Below the pieces are notes generated by a model. The model worked only from the letters and a program-made list of their open reading frames with translations. It made no database searches and was not told where the DNA came from. From Thermoanaerobaculia bacterium (GTDB lineage Bacteria; Acidobacteriota; Thermoanaerobaculia; Multivoradales; JAHEKO01), in contig JARFQS010000315.1 of assembly GCA_029287645.1 (NCBI GenBank), positions 1-5,893 of the forward strand: 5,893 bases of DNA. The letters are read 5' to 3'. A program made the position numbers and the translations under genes. Positions 1 through 5,837 of this stretch are shown here, one piece after another. Positions within the stretch are counted from its first letter, which is position 1. Every line of letters starts with the position of its first letter.

Positions 1-322
1 TGACCCCACCGTCTGCCCCGCGCTCGACCTCGCCCCGGAGCGTTACCGGACTCTCGCTCCGCCATCCATCGCCAGACTCGAAGCTGTCGGCATCGGTCAC
101 GAAAAGAGTGCGGGTCTCACCGGTTTCGGGACTCATCACGCGGGCGGTGTCCTGGCCGTTGACGGCCAGAATCAACAACTCGCCCTGGGGAGTCCGATAG
201 GCGCCCGCCAACGGCTCGGCCAGGTTCGGGCCCTCCGGCCAGAAGAACCAGAGGAGCCCTACGACGATGAGGAGAACGACACCTGCCAGGATGAATCCGA
301 TCCACTTCACGAGTCGGCGCAT
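1..322 (-). CDS. Membrane-anchored protein of unknown function, N-terminal part (runs off the window)
   Basis: The reading frame opens with ATG at 322 and stays open to the window edge, giving about 107 residues of an incomplete protein. The start MRRLVKWIGF is positively charged and leads into one strongly hydrophobic segment (about residues 8-28, rich in V, L, I and G, ending LLWFFWPEG). This fits a single signal anchor with the rest outside the cytoplasm. The visible soluble part includes GAYRTPQGELLIL, then MSPETGETRTLFVTDADSF, then a stretch rich in charged residues and Gly; the short strand-like pieces could be the start of a beta-rich domain. I do not recognise a family. The start is supported by AGGAGGG at 333-339, ten bases upstream, which overlaps the TAG stop of the M20 peptidase gene. 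The 15-nt gap suggests cotranscription and translational coupling with that peptidase. The existence of the gene is well supported; its function is open. Confidence 0.8.
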   Translation of the reverse strand, partial: MRRLVKWIGFILAGVVLLIVVGLLWFFWPEGPNLAEPLAGAYRTPQGELLILAVNGQDTARVMSPETGETRTLFVTDADSFESGDGWRSESPVTLRGEVERGADGGV

Positions 323-332
323 GATCTTTCGG

Positions 333-339
333 CCCTCCT
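333..339 (-). promoter_or_regulatory. Shine-Dalgarno AGGAGGG for the downstream membrane-anchored protein
   Basis: On the minus strand AGGAGGG lies ten bases before the ATG at 322. Its first bases overlap the TAG stop codon (340-338) of the M20 peptidase gene. Such a stop/ribosome-binding-site overlap favours reinitiation by ribosomes finishing the upstream gene. Confidence 0.7.
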
Positions 340-1651
340 ATCTCGTCAGTCTGTAGATGAGAACAGCGACCCGCTTCGCGTTCGCCGAGAGAGACGTGAG
401 GTCGATGTGCTCGTCCACCGTATGCCCCTTCCAGCCGACGACTCCCAGGCCAGCCAGACTGGCCTCCACATGCGACGCTACGAATGAAATGTCGGCCGCT
501 CCACGCTGGCCCGGGTCGAGAATCTCCAGGTCACCGAAACCCAAATCGCGACTCACACTCTCGAACCGGTGCAACAGCTCATGGTTGCCGTCGGTGGGAA
601 ACATGGCTGGATAGCCATCCCGAAAACTGATCTCGGCCTCCGTGCCAGGCAACGAAAGAGCGACGATAGCTCGCATTCTTTCTCTGGCGCGCTCCTTCTG
701 TTCTTCGGACAGGAAGCGCAGATCTCCGTGCACGACTGCGGTCTCGGCGATGATGTTGGTCTTGCCGAAGGCCGTTCCTCGGTTGGCCTGTGGATCGTAA
801 TCGACCGAGGTACCTCCCAGGATCGTTCCGGGATTGAACGTGAGGTATTGCTCGCCGCGAAGCTGGGAATAGAAAGTGTCGAGAATCCGAGTCGCTTCGA
901 AGATGGCTCCCGGGCTGACTCCAGGCCTGAAGATCCCCGAAGAGTGTGCCGGCTTCGCAGTTACTTCGAGAGTCCATTCGCTGGCACCACGGCGGGCGAT
1001 GGTCGCAGTTCGAAGGTCACGCACCCCGGCTTCGAAGCCCAAAGCGATGTCGCTGCGACGCCCTGCCTCGATCAGGTCCCGGCGCGATACCTCCACCGGC
1101 CTGCCAGGGTTCTCCTCGTCCCCGGTGAGGGCCACGATGAGCCGGGTATTTTCGAGGGCACCAGCGTCGTGAAGGGCTTTGAGGGCATAGAGGATGACGA
1201 GATTGCCCCCCTTCATGTCCTCAGTACCGGGACCGTAGGCGATGTCGCCTTCGCGGCGGAAATGCTGAAATGGGCTATCGGGCTCGAAAACAGTGTCCAG
1301 ATGGCCGATCATCAGGACTCTCTTGCCCCGATCTCCATCCAACTCGGCGAACAGATGGCCTCCCCGCTGCAACTCGGGTGGCTGCTCGACCCAGCGGGTG
1401 GTAAATCCCAGGGCTTCCAGCTCGCGCTCGAAGTATCTTCCGACTTGGCGAATACCCTCGGGATTCATGGTTCCACTGTTGATGTTGACGATCTCCTCGA
1501 GAGCGGCGATGGCCTCTTCGCTGCGCGCCTCCACCGCTTCCACGATTCTGGCCTCGGTCGCATCCAACGCGACGACAGGGGGCGCTGGACAGACGACGAG
1601 GCACAAGATCAGTAACGCCAGAGCTCTGCTTCCCCTGGAATTCACTCTCAT
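338..1651 (-). CDS. Exported M20-family zinc metallopeptidase (glutamate carboxypeptidase/CPG2-like)
   Basis: The 437-residue protein belongs to the M20 metallopeptidases, which use two zinc ions to hydrolyse C-terminal or N-acyl amino acid bonds. The metal and catalytic motifs are in order: GHLDTV (H117, catalytic D119), GTEDMKGG (D145), TGDEE (general base E179, zinc ligand E180), GFEAG (E207) and GWKGHTVDEH (H410). A lid/dimerisation domain lies between, with KPAHSSG (H236) inside about residues 215-335. All expected ligands are present, so it should be active. Residues 1-28 look like a Sec signal peptide (hydrophobic LALLILCLVV core, possible cleavage after VVA), so it acts in the periplasm or outside. 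The frame could begin at 1774, but that adds 41 arginine- and glycine-rich residues overlapping the upstream gene and hides the signal peptide; the ATG at 1651 has a strong ribosome binding site. The substrate is not predictable: CPG2-like enzymes take folate or glutamyl conjugates, relatives take dipeptides. Confidence 0.92.
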   Translation of the reverse strand: MRVNSRGSRALALLILCLVVCPAPPVVALDATEARIVEAVEARSEEAIAALEEIVNINSGTMNPEGIRQVGRYFERELEALGFTTRWVEQPPELQRGGHLFAELDGDRGKRVLMIGHLDTVFEPDSPFQHFRREGDIAYGPGTEDMKGGNLVILYALKALHDAGALENTRLIVALTGDEENPGRPVEVSRRDLIEAGRRSDIALGFEAGVRDLRTATIARRGASEWTLEVTAKPAHSSGIFRPGVSPGAIFEATRILDTFYSQLRGEQYLTFNPGTILGGTSVDYDPQANRGTAFGKTNIIAETAVVHGDLRFLSEEQKERARERMRAIVALSLPGTEAEISFRDGYPAMFPTDGNHELLHRFESVSRDLGFGDLEILDPGQRGAADISFVASHVEASLAGLGVVGWKGHTVDEHIDLTSLSANAKRVAVLIYRLTR

Positions 1652-1659
1652 TGGAACAA

Positions 1660-1666
1660 CCTCCCC
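1660..1666 (-). promoter_or_regulatory. Shine-Dalgarno GGGGAGG that sets the M20 peptidase start
   Basis: On the minus strand GGGGAGG, inside a longer GGAGGGGAGG purine run, lies eight bases before the ATG at 1651. It decides for this start over the longer frame opening at 1774. It lies in the 46-nt gap after the metallo-hydrolase stop codon. Confidence 0.7.
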
Positions 1667-1697
1667 TCCACCTGGGTGGTGAGACTCCAGACCCGGC

Positions 1698-2435
1698 CTA
1701 CGAGCCTGGGTACCAATCGCGGATCCGAACCTCGATCCCAGCCTCTCCTTCCAGCGAGGCACTGAACTCTCCAAGATCCGAGCCTCGATAGTGAAACGGA
1801 TAGACGACCTTCGGCCTGAACGCCTTGACGCATTCGGCCGCCTCGGTCGGTGTCATGGTGTACGGCAAATTCATCGGCACGAAGGCCACGGTAATGTCGG
1901 AGAGCTGCCGCATCTCCGGAATGCACGCCGTATCTCCGGCGAGGTAGACACGCTCGCCGCCCAGGGTCAGGACGTAGCCGTTGCCCCTTCCCTTCTCGTG
2001 GTAGAGCCCTCCCTCCTCGGGTCCCCGCTTCAGGTTGTACATCGGAATCGCCTCGATCTGTAGGCCCGCTGCCTCCTTCTTGTCACCGTTCGCCATCACG
2101 GTCTCGCCCTCGACCTTGTCGGCCGCCGCTGCCGGCACGACGAGAATCGTCGAGTCCTTTCGAAGCTTGGCGATCATCTCGACATCCAGGTGGTCGCCAT
2201 GGATGTCGGTGACCAGGATCAGATCGGCCTTCGGCGCCTCCGAGTAGTCCCCCCGGCTCCAGGGGTCGACATAGATCACCGTATCGCCATGTTCGATCTG
2301 CACGCTGCCGTGCAGAATCGGCGTGATCCGGATGTCTCCGCCCTCAGCCTTCACGGTGTCCACTGTTCCGGCGGACAGCAGACTCGTCGGCAACAAGAGG
2401 GCTGCTCCCAAGACACACATTGCCTTAGCTCTCAA
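1698..2435 (-). CDS. Exported metallo-beta-lactamase-fold hydrolase, UlaG/UPF0173-like
   Basis: The 245-residue protein has the metallo-beta-lactamase fold in its short UlaG/UPF0173-like form. Visible motifs are HGS (H42), the strand YVDPW (D57), the metal motif TDIHGDH (D77, H79, D81, H82), GNGYVLTLGGERVYLAGDT (D168) and YPFHY (H215). The first His of the usual HxHxDH motif is Asp (D77); the other ligands are kept, so a metal-dependent hydrolase remains likely. The N-terminus, MRAKAM followed by a Leu/Ala-rich core up to about residue 23, looks like a Sec signal peptide, so it is probably periplasmic, unlike the cytoplasmic lactonase UlaG. The start is TTG at 2435, five bases after AGGAGG; the ATG at 2420 is 20 bases from that site and would lose the basic residues R2 and K4. 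It is the first gene of a probable three-gene minus-strand operon. The substrate is unknown; lactones or phosphoesters are candidates from the fold only. Confidence 0.9.
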   Translation of the reverse strand: MRAKAMCVLGAALLLPTSLLSAGTVDTVKAEGGDIRITPILHGSVQIEHGDTVIYVDPWSRGDYSEAPKADLILVTDIHGDHLDVEMIAKLRKDSTILVVPAAAADKVEGETVMANGDKKEAAGLQIEAIPMYNLKRGPEEGGLYHEKGRGNGYVLTLGGERVYLAGDTACIPEMRQLSDITVAFVPMNLPYTMTPTEAAECVKAFRPKVVYPFHYRGSDLGEFSASLEGEAGIEVRIRDWYPGS

Positions 2436-2440
2436 ACCAA

Positions 2441-2446
2441 CCTCCT
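2441..2446 (-). promoter_or_regulatory. Shine-Dalgarno AGGAGG pointing to a TTG start
   Basis: On the minus strand a perfect AGGAGG is followed after five bases by TTG at 2435. No ATG or GTG occurs in this frame upstream before a TGA stop at 2459-2457. The site therefore supports TTG initiation of the metallo-hydrolase over the internal ATG at 2420. Confidence 0.7.
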
Positions 2447-2481
2447 GACGTTCGATTCACTCTCATGGATCTCAAAACAGA

Positions 2482-2487
2482 ATCATA
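2482..2487 (-). promoter_or_regulatory. Possible -10 box (TATGAT) for the metallo-hydrolase/peptidase operon
   Basis: TATGAT on the minus strand matches the sigma-70 -10 consensus at five of six positions and lies 46 bases before the TTG start. The best -35 candidate (TCGCAA, 16-bp spacer) matches only three of six positions, so this is a weak prediction. The 163-nt divergent gap 2436-2598 is the only non-coding stretch upstream of this operon in the window. Confidence 0.25.
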
Positions 2488-2586
2488 GGCCATGGGGAGG
2501 TCGTTGCGAGAGCCGAGCCCTGCTCAATGGGCGGAGGCACCCTCCAACAGTGGCTTCGACCACAGAACAAGGATCGTGCGGCATCG

Positions 2587-2592
2587 TAGAAT
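2587..2592 (+). promoter_or_regulatory. Possible -10 box (TAGAAT) placed for a leaderless transcript
   Basis: TAGAAT matches the -10 consensus at five of six positions and ends six bases before the GTG at 2599. Transcription would start at or next to the GTG. AGAACA at 2564-2569 is a weak -35 candidate (three of six) with a 17-bp spacer. No Shine-Dalgarno sequence lies upstream of the GTG, which agrees with a leaderless mRNA. Confidence 0.35.
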
Positions 2593-2598
2593 GGCCTG

Positions 2599-3195
2599 GT
2601 GAACGAGCTCCTGCAGGACCTGGATCTCGAAGATTCGACCACCGACTCGACACCCGAGCCCAACCGCATCGAGCAGATCATCGTGCTGCTCGCCGACTCG
2701 GTTTGGGCCGTGGTCGGACTGGTGCTCTGGATCCCGCAGATCGTACGAGTCGTCATCACCTCGGCGATCAGACTGGTCCACTCCGCCCTGACCCGCCAGC
2801 CGATCGACGCGATTCGAGGCCCCATACGCAGGGTCAGCCGGTTCTACGTCGACGGTTTCCTGACGCCCGGAAGGTCGCGGTCCTCCGGTGCCTACGCATC
2901 CCGTGAGCCCCGATTGGGCCGTTTCCTGATCGAGGCGATCTGGGTGATCGTAGTATGGATGCTGGTGCTCCGGCTGGTGAGTCAGCCTGCCTTCGACAAG
3001 GTGTGGAGTGTCATGGCCTCGACCGCAGCCAGCGCGTGGGAGTTCTTGGCTTCTTCGGTGCGGAACCTGGTGTCTCGGTTGCCCGAAGGGTTCGAGGCCT
3101 TGATCGAGCTCGGCACCGCTCCTCGCCTCTTCCTGGGGATCGTGGTACTTCTCGTGTTTGTCGGCGGTCTGGTTCTCGGTCTTCGACGTCGCTGA
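2599..3195 (+). CDS. Hypothetical multi-span membrane protein, 198 residues
   Basis: I do not recognise this protein. The N-terminus (residues 1-24) is acidic and rich in D, E, S and T. A hydrophobic stretch covers about residues 26-60 (IIVLLADSVWAVVGLVLWIP and onward), then a basic loop at 64-107 with many Arg (IRGPIRRVSRFYVDGFLTPGRSR). A second span lies at about 109-128 (IEAIWVIVVWMLVLRLV), then an amphipathic stretch at 130-172. A third span at 177-195 ends in LRRR at the very C-terminus. By the positive-inside rule the Arg-rich loop and the C-terminus should be cytoplasmic. The frame is closed upstream by TAG at 2587-2589, so GTG at 2599 is the only standard start that keeps the first hydrophobic stretch whole. 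It has no Shine-Dalgarno sequence. The gene is divergent from the hydrolase operon and converges on the ketoacyl synthase gene with 7 nt between stops, so it is probably transcribed alone. Confidence 0.75.
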   Translation: MNELLQDLDLEDSTTDSTPEPNRIEQIIVLLADSVWAVVGLVLWIPQIVRVVITSAIRLVHSALTRQPIDAIRGPIRRVSRFYVDGFLTPGRSRSSGAYASREPRLGRFLIEAIWVIVVWMLVLRLVSQPAFDKVWSVMASTAASAWEFLASSVRNLVSRLPEGFEALIELGTAPRLFLGIVVLLVFVGGLVLGLRRR

Positions 3196-3202
3196 CGACT
3201 CT

Positions 3203-4288
3203 TCAAATCCACTTGTAGACGGCGGAGTTGATGTTCATGCCCGCCCCGACCGAAGCGAAGACCACGATGTCGCCACTCTCCAGGGTCTGACCTTCGAGCT
3301 CTCCCCGCACGATCAGATCGAGGAGGGTGGGTATGGTGGCTACCGAGCTGTTGCCGAGGTAGGAGATCGTCATCGGCATGACTCCCTCTGGAATCTCATC
3401 GACCCCTTCGAGCCGGAACAATCGCCGCAGGATCTTCTCGTTCAACCTGGCGTTGGCCTGGTGCATCAGCATCTTGTCCACATCGCCCAGGGTCAACCCC
3501 GCCTTCTGCAGCGTTTCGTGCAGGAAGCCCGGAACCGTCGTCACCGCGTACTCGTACAGCTTGTGACCCTGCATCTTGAGGAAAAGGGCATCGTCCTCGA
3601 AATCCGGGTTGTAGGAGGAGCCCATCCACATCAACGAGGCGTGCTCCAGCGTGTCGGACCGGGCGGCATGAGACAGGACACCGATCGGCTCGGCACTCGA
3701 CTGGGCCTCCAGAATCGCGCAACCAGCTCCGTCCGAATACAGCATGCCGTCTCTGTCGTGGGGATCCGAGACTCGTGACAGGGTCTCCGTGCCGATCACC
3801 ATCGCCCGTGACGCATCACCCGACCTCAGGAAGTAATCGGCCTGGATCACGCCTTGTAGCCAGCCCGGACATCCGAAGGGCAAGTCGTAGGCTACGCACC
3901 CCGGGTTGCGGATTCCCAGCCCCTGTTTGACCCTGGCCGCCAGGCTGGGCACCAGGTCGGTCCTCAGGTTGTCGGCCGGCACATCCCCGAAATTGTGCGC
4001 CACGATGATGTAGTCGAGGGTCTCCCTGTCGAGACCCGAAGAGCGGAGTGCTTCTTCGGCCGAGGCACCGGCGATGTCGGAGGCCACCTGATCATCCGTC
4101 ACCCATCGCCTCTCGGCGATCTCGGTGATGCCTTCGAATTTCTCCAGCACGGTGCTATTGCTCGCCGGATCGATCGGATCACCGTACCCCTTGTAGAACT
4201 CGTTCCCGATGAAGTCCTGATTGACGACCCTCCTCGATGGGACATAGCTCCCTGTCCCGACGATCACCGAGTATCTTTCTCTCACCAT
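3203..4288 (-). CDS. Beta-ketoacyl-ACP synthase III (FabH-type, thiolase superfamily)
   Basis: The 361-residue protein is a cytosolic condensing enzyme of the KAS III type, which joins an acyl-CoA starter to malonyl-ACP by decarboxylative Claisen condensation. The catalytic triad is complete: C140 in PFGCPGWLQG, H276 in MHQANARLNEKIL and N313 in YLGNSSVATIPTLL. Other family marks are GTGSYVP near the N-terminus, TEIAERRWVTDD (about 55-66), SDGAGCAILE (185-194) and the C-terminal GAGMNINSAVYKW. It is about 45 residues longer than E. coli FabH, mainly through an N-terminal insertion (about 26-48, EFYKGYGDPIDP) and loops around 172-182 and 219-240. From memory this matches a FabH-like subgroup common in Bacteroidota. 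The ATG at 4288 has GGGGAAGG nine bases upstream. It is divergent from the flavoprotein gene, and no other fatty-acid genes are visible, which argues for a specialised role more than core fatty acid initiation. Related thiolase-fold functions (OleA, HMG-CoA synthase) are less likely. Confidence 0.9.
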   Translation of the reverse strand: MVRERYSVIVGTGSYVPSRRVVNQDFIGNEFYKGYGDPIDPASNSTVLEKFEGITEIAERRWVTDDQVASDIAGASAEEALRSSGLDRETLDYIIVAHNFGDVPADNLRTDLVPSLAARVKQGLGIRNPGCVAYDLPFGCPGWLQGVIQADYFLRSGDASRAMVIGTETLSRVSDPHDRDGMLYSDGAGCAILEAQSSAEPIGVLSHAARSDTLEHASLMWMGSSYNPDFEDDALFLKMQGHKLYEYAVTTVPGFLHETLQKAGLTLGDVDKMLMHQANARLNEKILRRLFRLEGVDEIPEGVMPMTISYLGNSSVATIPTLLDLIVRGELEGQTLESGDIVVFASVGAGMNINSAVYKWI

Positions 4289-4474
4289 CTTGCCTTGCCT
4301 TCCCCTTTATGGAGCTTTCCCTTCTCCTGTTCCCCACCTCGTCGCCCATGCCGGCCATGGGACGGCCTTCTCGCTGAGATGGGGGAACCGAGAGACTACT
4401 CTGAAATCTCCTCAAGCACCAACACCTCCACGCTCGGTCCGGATCGCAGGTCAGTCACGATCTCTATCAGGCCA

Positions 4475-4480
4475 TATACT
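4475..4480 (+). promoter_or_regulatory. Possible -10 box (TATACT) for the flavoprotein gene
   Basis: TATACT matches the -10 consensus at five of six positions; CAGTCA at 4452-4457 is a weak -35 (three of six) with a 17-bp spacer. It would give a short leader of about 20 bases before the ATG at 4509, which just holds the ribosome binding site. The rest of the 220-nt divergent gap 4289-4508 shows no clear operator, terminator or small gene. I found no convincing promoter for the ketoacyl synthase on the other strand. Confidence 0.3.
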
Positions 4481-4491
4481 TGCCGAGCCTG

Positions 4492-4497
4492 AAGGGA
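4492..4497 (+). promoter_or_regulatory. Ribosome binding site (AAGGGA) that sets the flavoprotein start
   Basis: AAGGGA lies eleven bases before the ATG at 4509. The same frame is open back to 4290, but the 73 extra residues are not flavoprotein-like, and the Rossmann motif begins directly after the ATG at 4509. That start is therefore preferred. Confidence 0.5.
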
Positions 4498-4508
4498 ACG
4501 ATCGAAGA

Positions 4509-5759
4509 ATGGAGCGCGTAGCCATCCTGGGTGCCGGTGCGTCCGGCCTGAGTAGCGCCGCACTGCTGCGAGAGCGTGGCTATGACGTCACCGTTTTCGA
4601 GGCCGCAGACCGTGTCGGCGGGTTGGCTAGAAGCTTCGAATGGCATGGCTTCCACTGCGACATCGCTCCCCACCGCCTGTTTACCCACGATCAGGAGGCT
4701 CTGGACTATCTGCTTCGACTCGTGCCCATGCACAAACACCGTCGGCGCAGCACGATCTTCATCGCCGGCAAGAAGGTGCACGACCCGGTCAATCCCGTCG
4801 ACCTCATTCTGCGATTGCCAGCAAGAGTCAGCAGCCAGCTGGTCAAGGACTACCTGTTCAAGCCCAAGCTGCCCGAGGATTCCTTCGAAAATCTGGCGTT
4901 GAACAAGTTCGGCAAAGGGCTATACGACCTCTTCTTCGAGCCCTATACGCGCAAGATGTTCGGTGTGTCGCCGGCCGAAATCTCGGTCGAATGGGGCCGG
5001 CAGAAGCTACGAACATCCGGGTTGCGAGATGTCTTCCGACGCAATACGAAGATCTTCTTTCGACATTTCTACTATCCAGAAGAAGGTGGCTACGGTGCCA
5101 TCTGCCAGGCCCTCCATTCCAAGGTCGAGGATCGGGTCGAGCTACGAGCCCGTGTCACCGGTCTGGAGACATCTGATGGCAAGGTGACAGCAGTTCACTA
5201 CGACCAGGATGGTGACAGCCGCATCTTTTCCTGCGACCGATTGGTCTCGACGATTCCGGCCACAGTACTGGGCTCGATGCTGGGCCACGACTTCTCACTG
5301 CGATTTCAACCCGTGACGCTGGTGTATCTCCTCTTCGACAAGCCCAGTGTCATGCCCTATCACTGGATCTACTTCGGAGATGGCGATGTGGTGATCAACC
5401 GCATGGCCGAGTTCAAGAACTTTGCGCGAGGCAGCGTGCCCGAGAACCGCACAGTGGTGGTCGCCGAGGTGACGACACCTACCGATGACCCCCAAGGCGA
5501 TGTTCTCGAAGCCTTCGAGCGCTACGGCCTCGCCCAGCGAGGCGAGTTGCTCGACAGCCTTCTGATCCATGAGTCCTTTGGCTACCCTGTCTATGACCGG
5601 CACTACGAGCTGGCGGTGAAAGAGGCCAGGGAGGTCTTCGGCGCCTTGGACAATCTGCATCTGGTAGGACGCAATGCGGAGTTTCGCCACATCGAGGTCG
5701 ATGAGGATCTGGCCTCCGCCATGAAATTGGTCCGCCAACTCGCCAATGATCGAGCCTAG
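4509..5759 (+). CDS. FAD-dependent oxidoreductase, amine-oxidase/protoporphyrinogen-oxidase-like
   Basis: The 416-residue protein starts with a Rossmann dinucleotide motif: MERVAILGAGASGL (G8, G10, G13), the acidic strand end VFEA (E31) that binds the adenosine ribose, then DRVGGLARSF (GG at 37-38). These are typical of the NAD_binding_8/amino_oxidase flavoproteins that include protoporphyrinogen oxidase, phytoene desaturase-like enzymes and UDP-galactopyranose mutase. Further marks are EEGGYGAICQAL (191-202), the second FAD strand around VSTIPATVLG (246-255), PYHWIYFGDGDVVINR (283-298) and the C-terminal FAD segment LHLVGRNAEFRHIEVDEDLASAM (383-405). The WIYF/NR segment recalls UGM-like flavoproteins of polysaccharide loci. 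No signal peptide or membrane span is evident, so it is cytosolic or peripheral. It is divergent from the ketoacyl synthase and followed by the octamer array and another gene. The family is secure; the substrate, and whether it oxidises, desaturates or isomerises, is not predictable. Confidence 0.88.
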   Translation: MERVAILGAGASGLSSAALLRERGYDVTVFEAADRVGGLARSFEWHGFHCDIAPHRLFTHDQEALDYLLRLVPMHKHRRRSTIFIAGKKVHDPVNPVDLILRLPARVSSQLVKDYLFKPKLPEDSFENLALNKFGKGLYDLFFEPYTRKMFGVSPAEISVEWGRQKLRTSGLRDVFRRNTKIFFRHFYYPEEGGYGAICQALHSKVEDRVELRARVTGLETSDGKVTAVHYDQDGDSRIFSCDRLVSTIPATVLGSMLGHDFSLRFQPVTLVYLLFDKPSVMPYHWIYFGDGDVVINRMAEFKNFARGSVPENRTVVVAEVTTPTDDPQGDVLEAFERYGLAQRGELLDSLLIHESFGYPVYDRHYELAVKEAREVFGALDNLHLVGRNAEFRHIEVDEDLASAMKLVRQLANDRA

Positions 5760-5764
5760 CTCGG

Positions 5765-5836
5765 GACCTCAGGACCTCAAGACCTCAGGACCTCAGGACC
5801 TCAAGACCTCAAGACCTCAGGACCTCAAGACCTCAA
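5765..5836 (+). repeat. Tandem octamer array, nine perfect units of GACCTCAR
   Basis: Nine adjacent 8-bp units read GACCTCA plus a purine, with the last base running G,A,G,G,A,A,G,A,A. Grouped in threes, the array is three 24-bp units: the second (5789-5812) and third (5813-5836) are identical and the first differs at one base (5788, G for A). It starts six bases after the flavoprotein stop codon and ends one base before the next gene's ATG, so it fills nearly the whole 78-nt spacer. No plus-strand frame contains a stop; on the minus strand each unit contributes a TGA and a GAGGTC. Confidence 0.95.
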
Positions 5837-5837
5837 C

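Noticed and set aside
569..1615. A 348-codon open frame on the plus strand
   Set aside because: It lies wholly antisense to the M20 peptidase, whose metal motifs are complete. Its translation shows no family motif, and long antisense frames are common opposite GC-rich genes.
1668..1679. Inverted repeat CCACC-TG-GGTGG between the hydrolase and peptidase genes
   Set aside because: The two-base loop is too tight for a good hairpin and there is no T-run. It is neither a convincing terminator nor a clear regulatory stem.
1652..1774. N-terminal extension of the M20 peptidase to a start at 1774
   Set aside because: It would overlap the hydrolase gene by 77 bases, bury the signal peptide 41 residues inside and ignore the strong GGGGAGG site before 1651.
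2527..2589. A 20-codon ORF (MGGGTLQQWLRP...) in frame with and just before the membrane protein
   Set aside because: No ribosome binding site and no recognisable feature. Its TAG stop coincides with the likely -10 box, so it is more probably untranslated promoter DNA.
3188..3202. Small hairpin GTCG-CTGA-CGAC at the convergent gene ends
   Set aside because: The stem has only four base pairs and no U-tract follows, so it is not supported as a bidirectional terminator.
4289..4400. Promoter for the ketoacyl synthase on the minus strand (CATAAA near 4309)
   Set aside because: Only four of six -10 positions match, no acceptable -35 is found at the right distance, and it would overlap the ribosome binding site region.
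4290..4508. N-terminal extension of the flavoprotein to 4290
   Set aside because: The 73 added residues are Pro/Arg/His-rich with no domain. Flavoproteins of this type begin with the Rossmann motif, which starts right after the ATG at 4509.
5765..5836. CRISPR-like interpretation of the repeat array
   Set aside because: The units are 8 bp, directly adjacent and have no unique spacers, so it is a simple tandem repeat.
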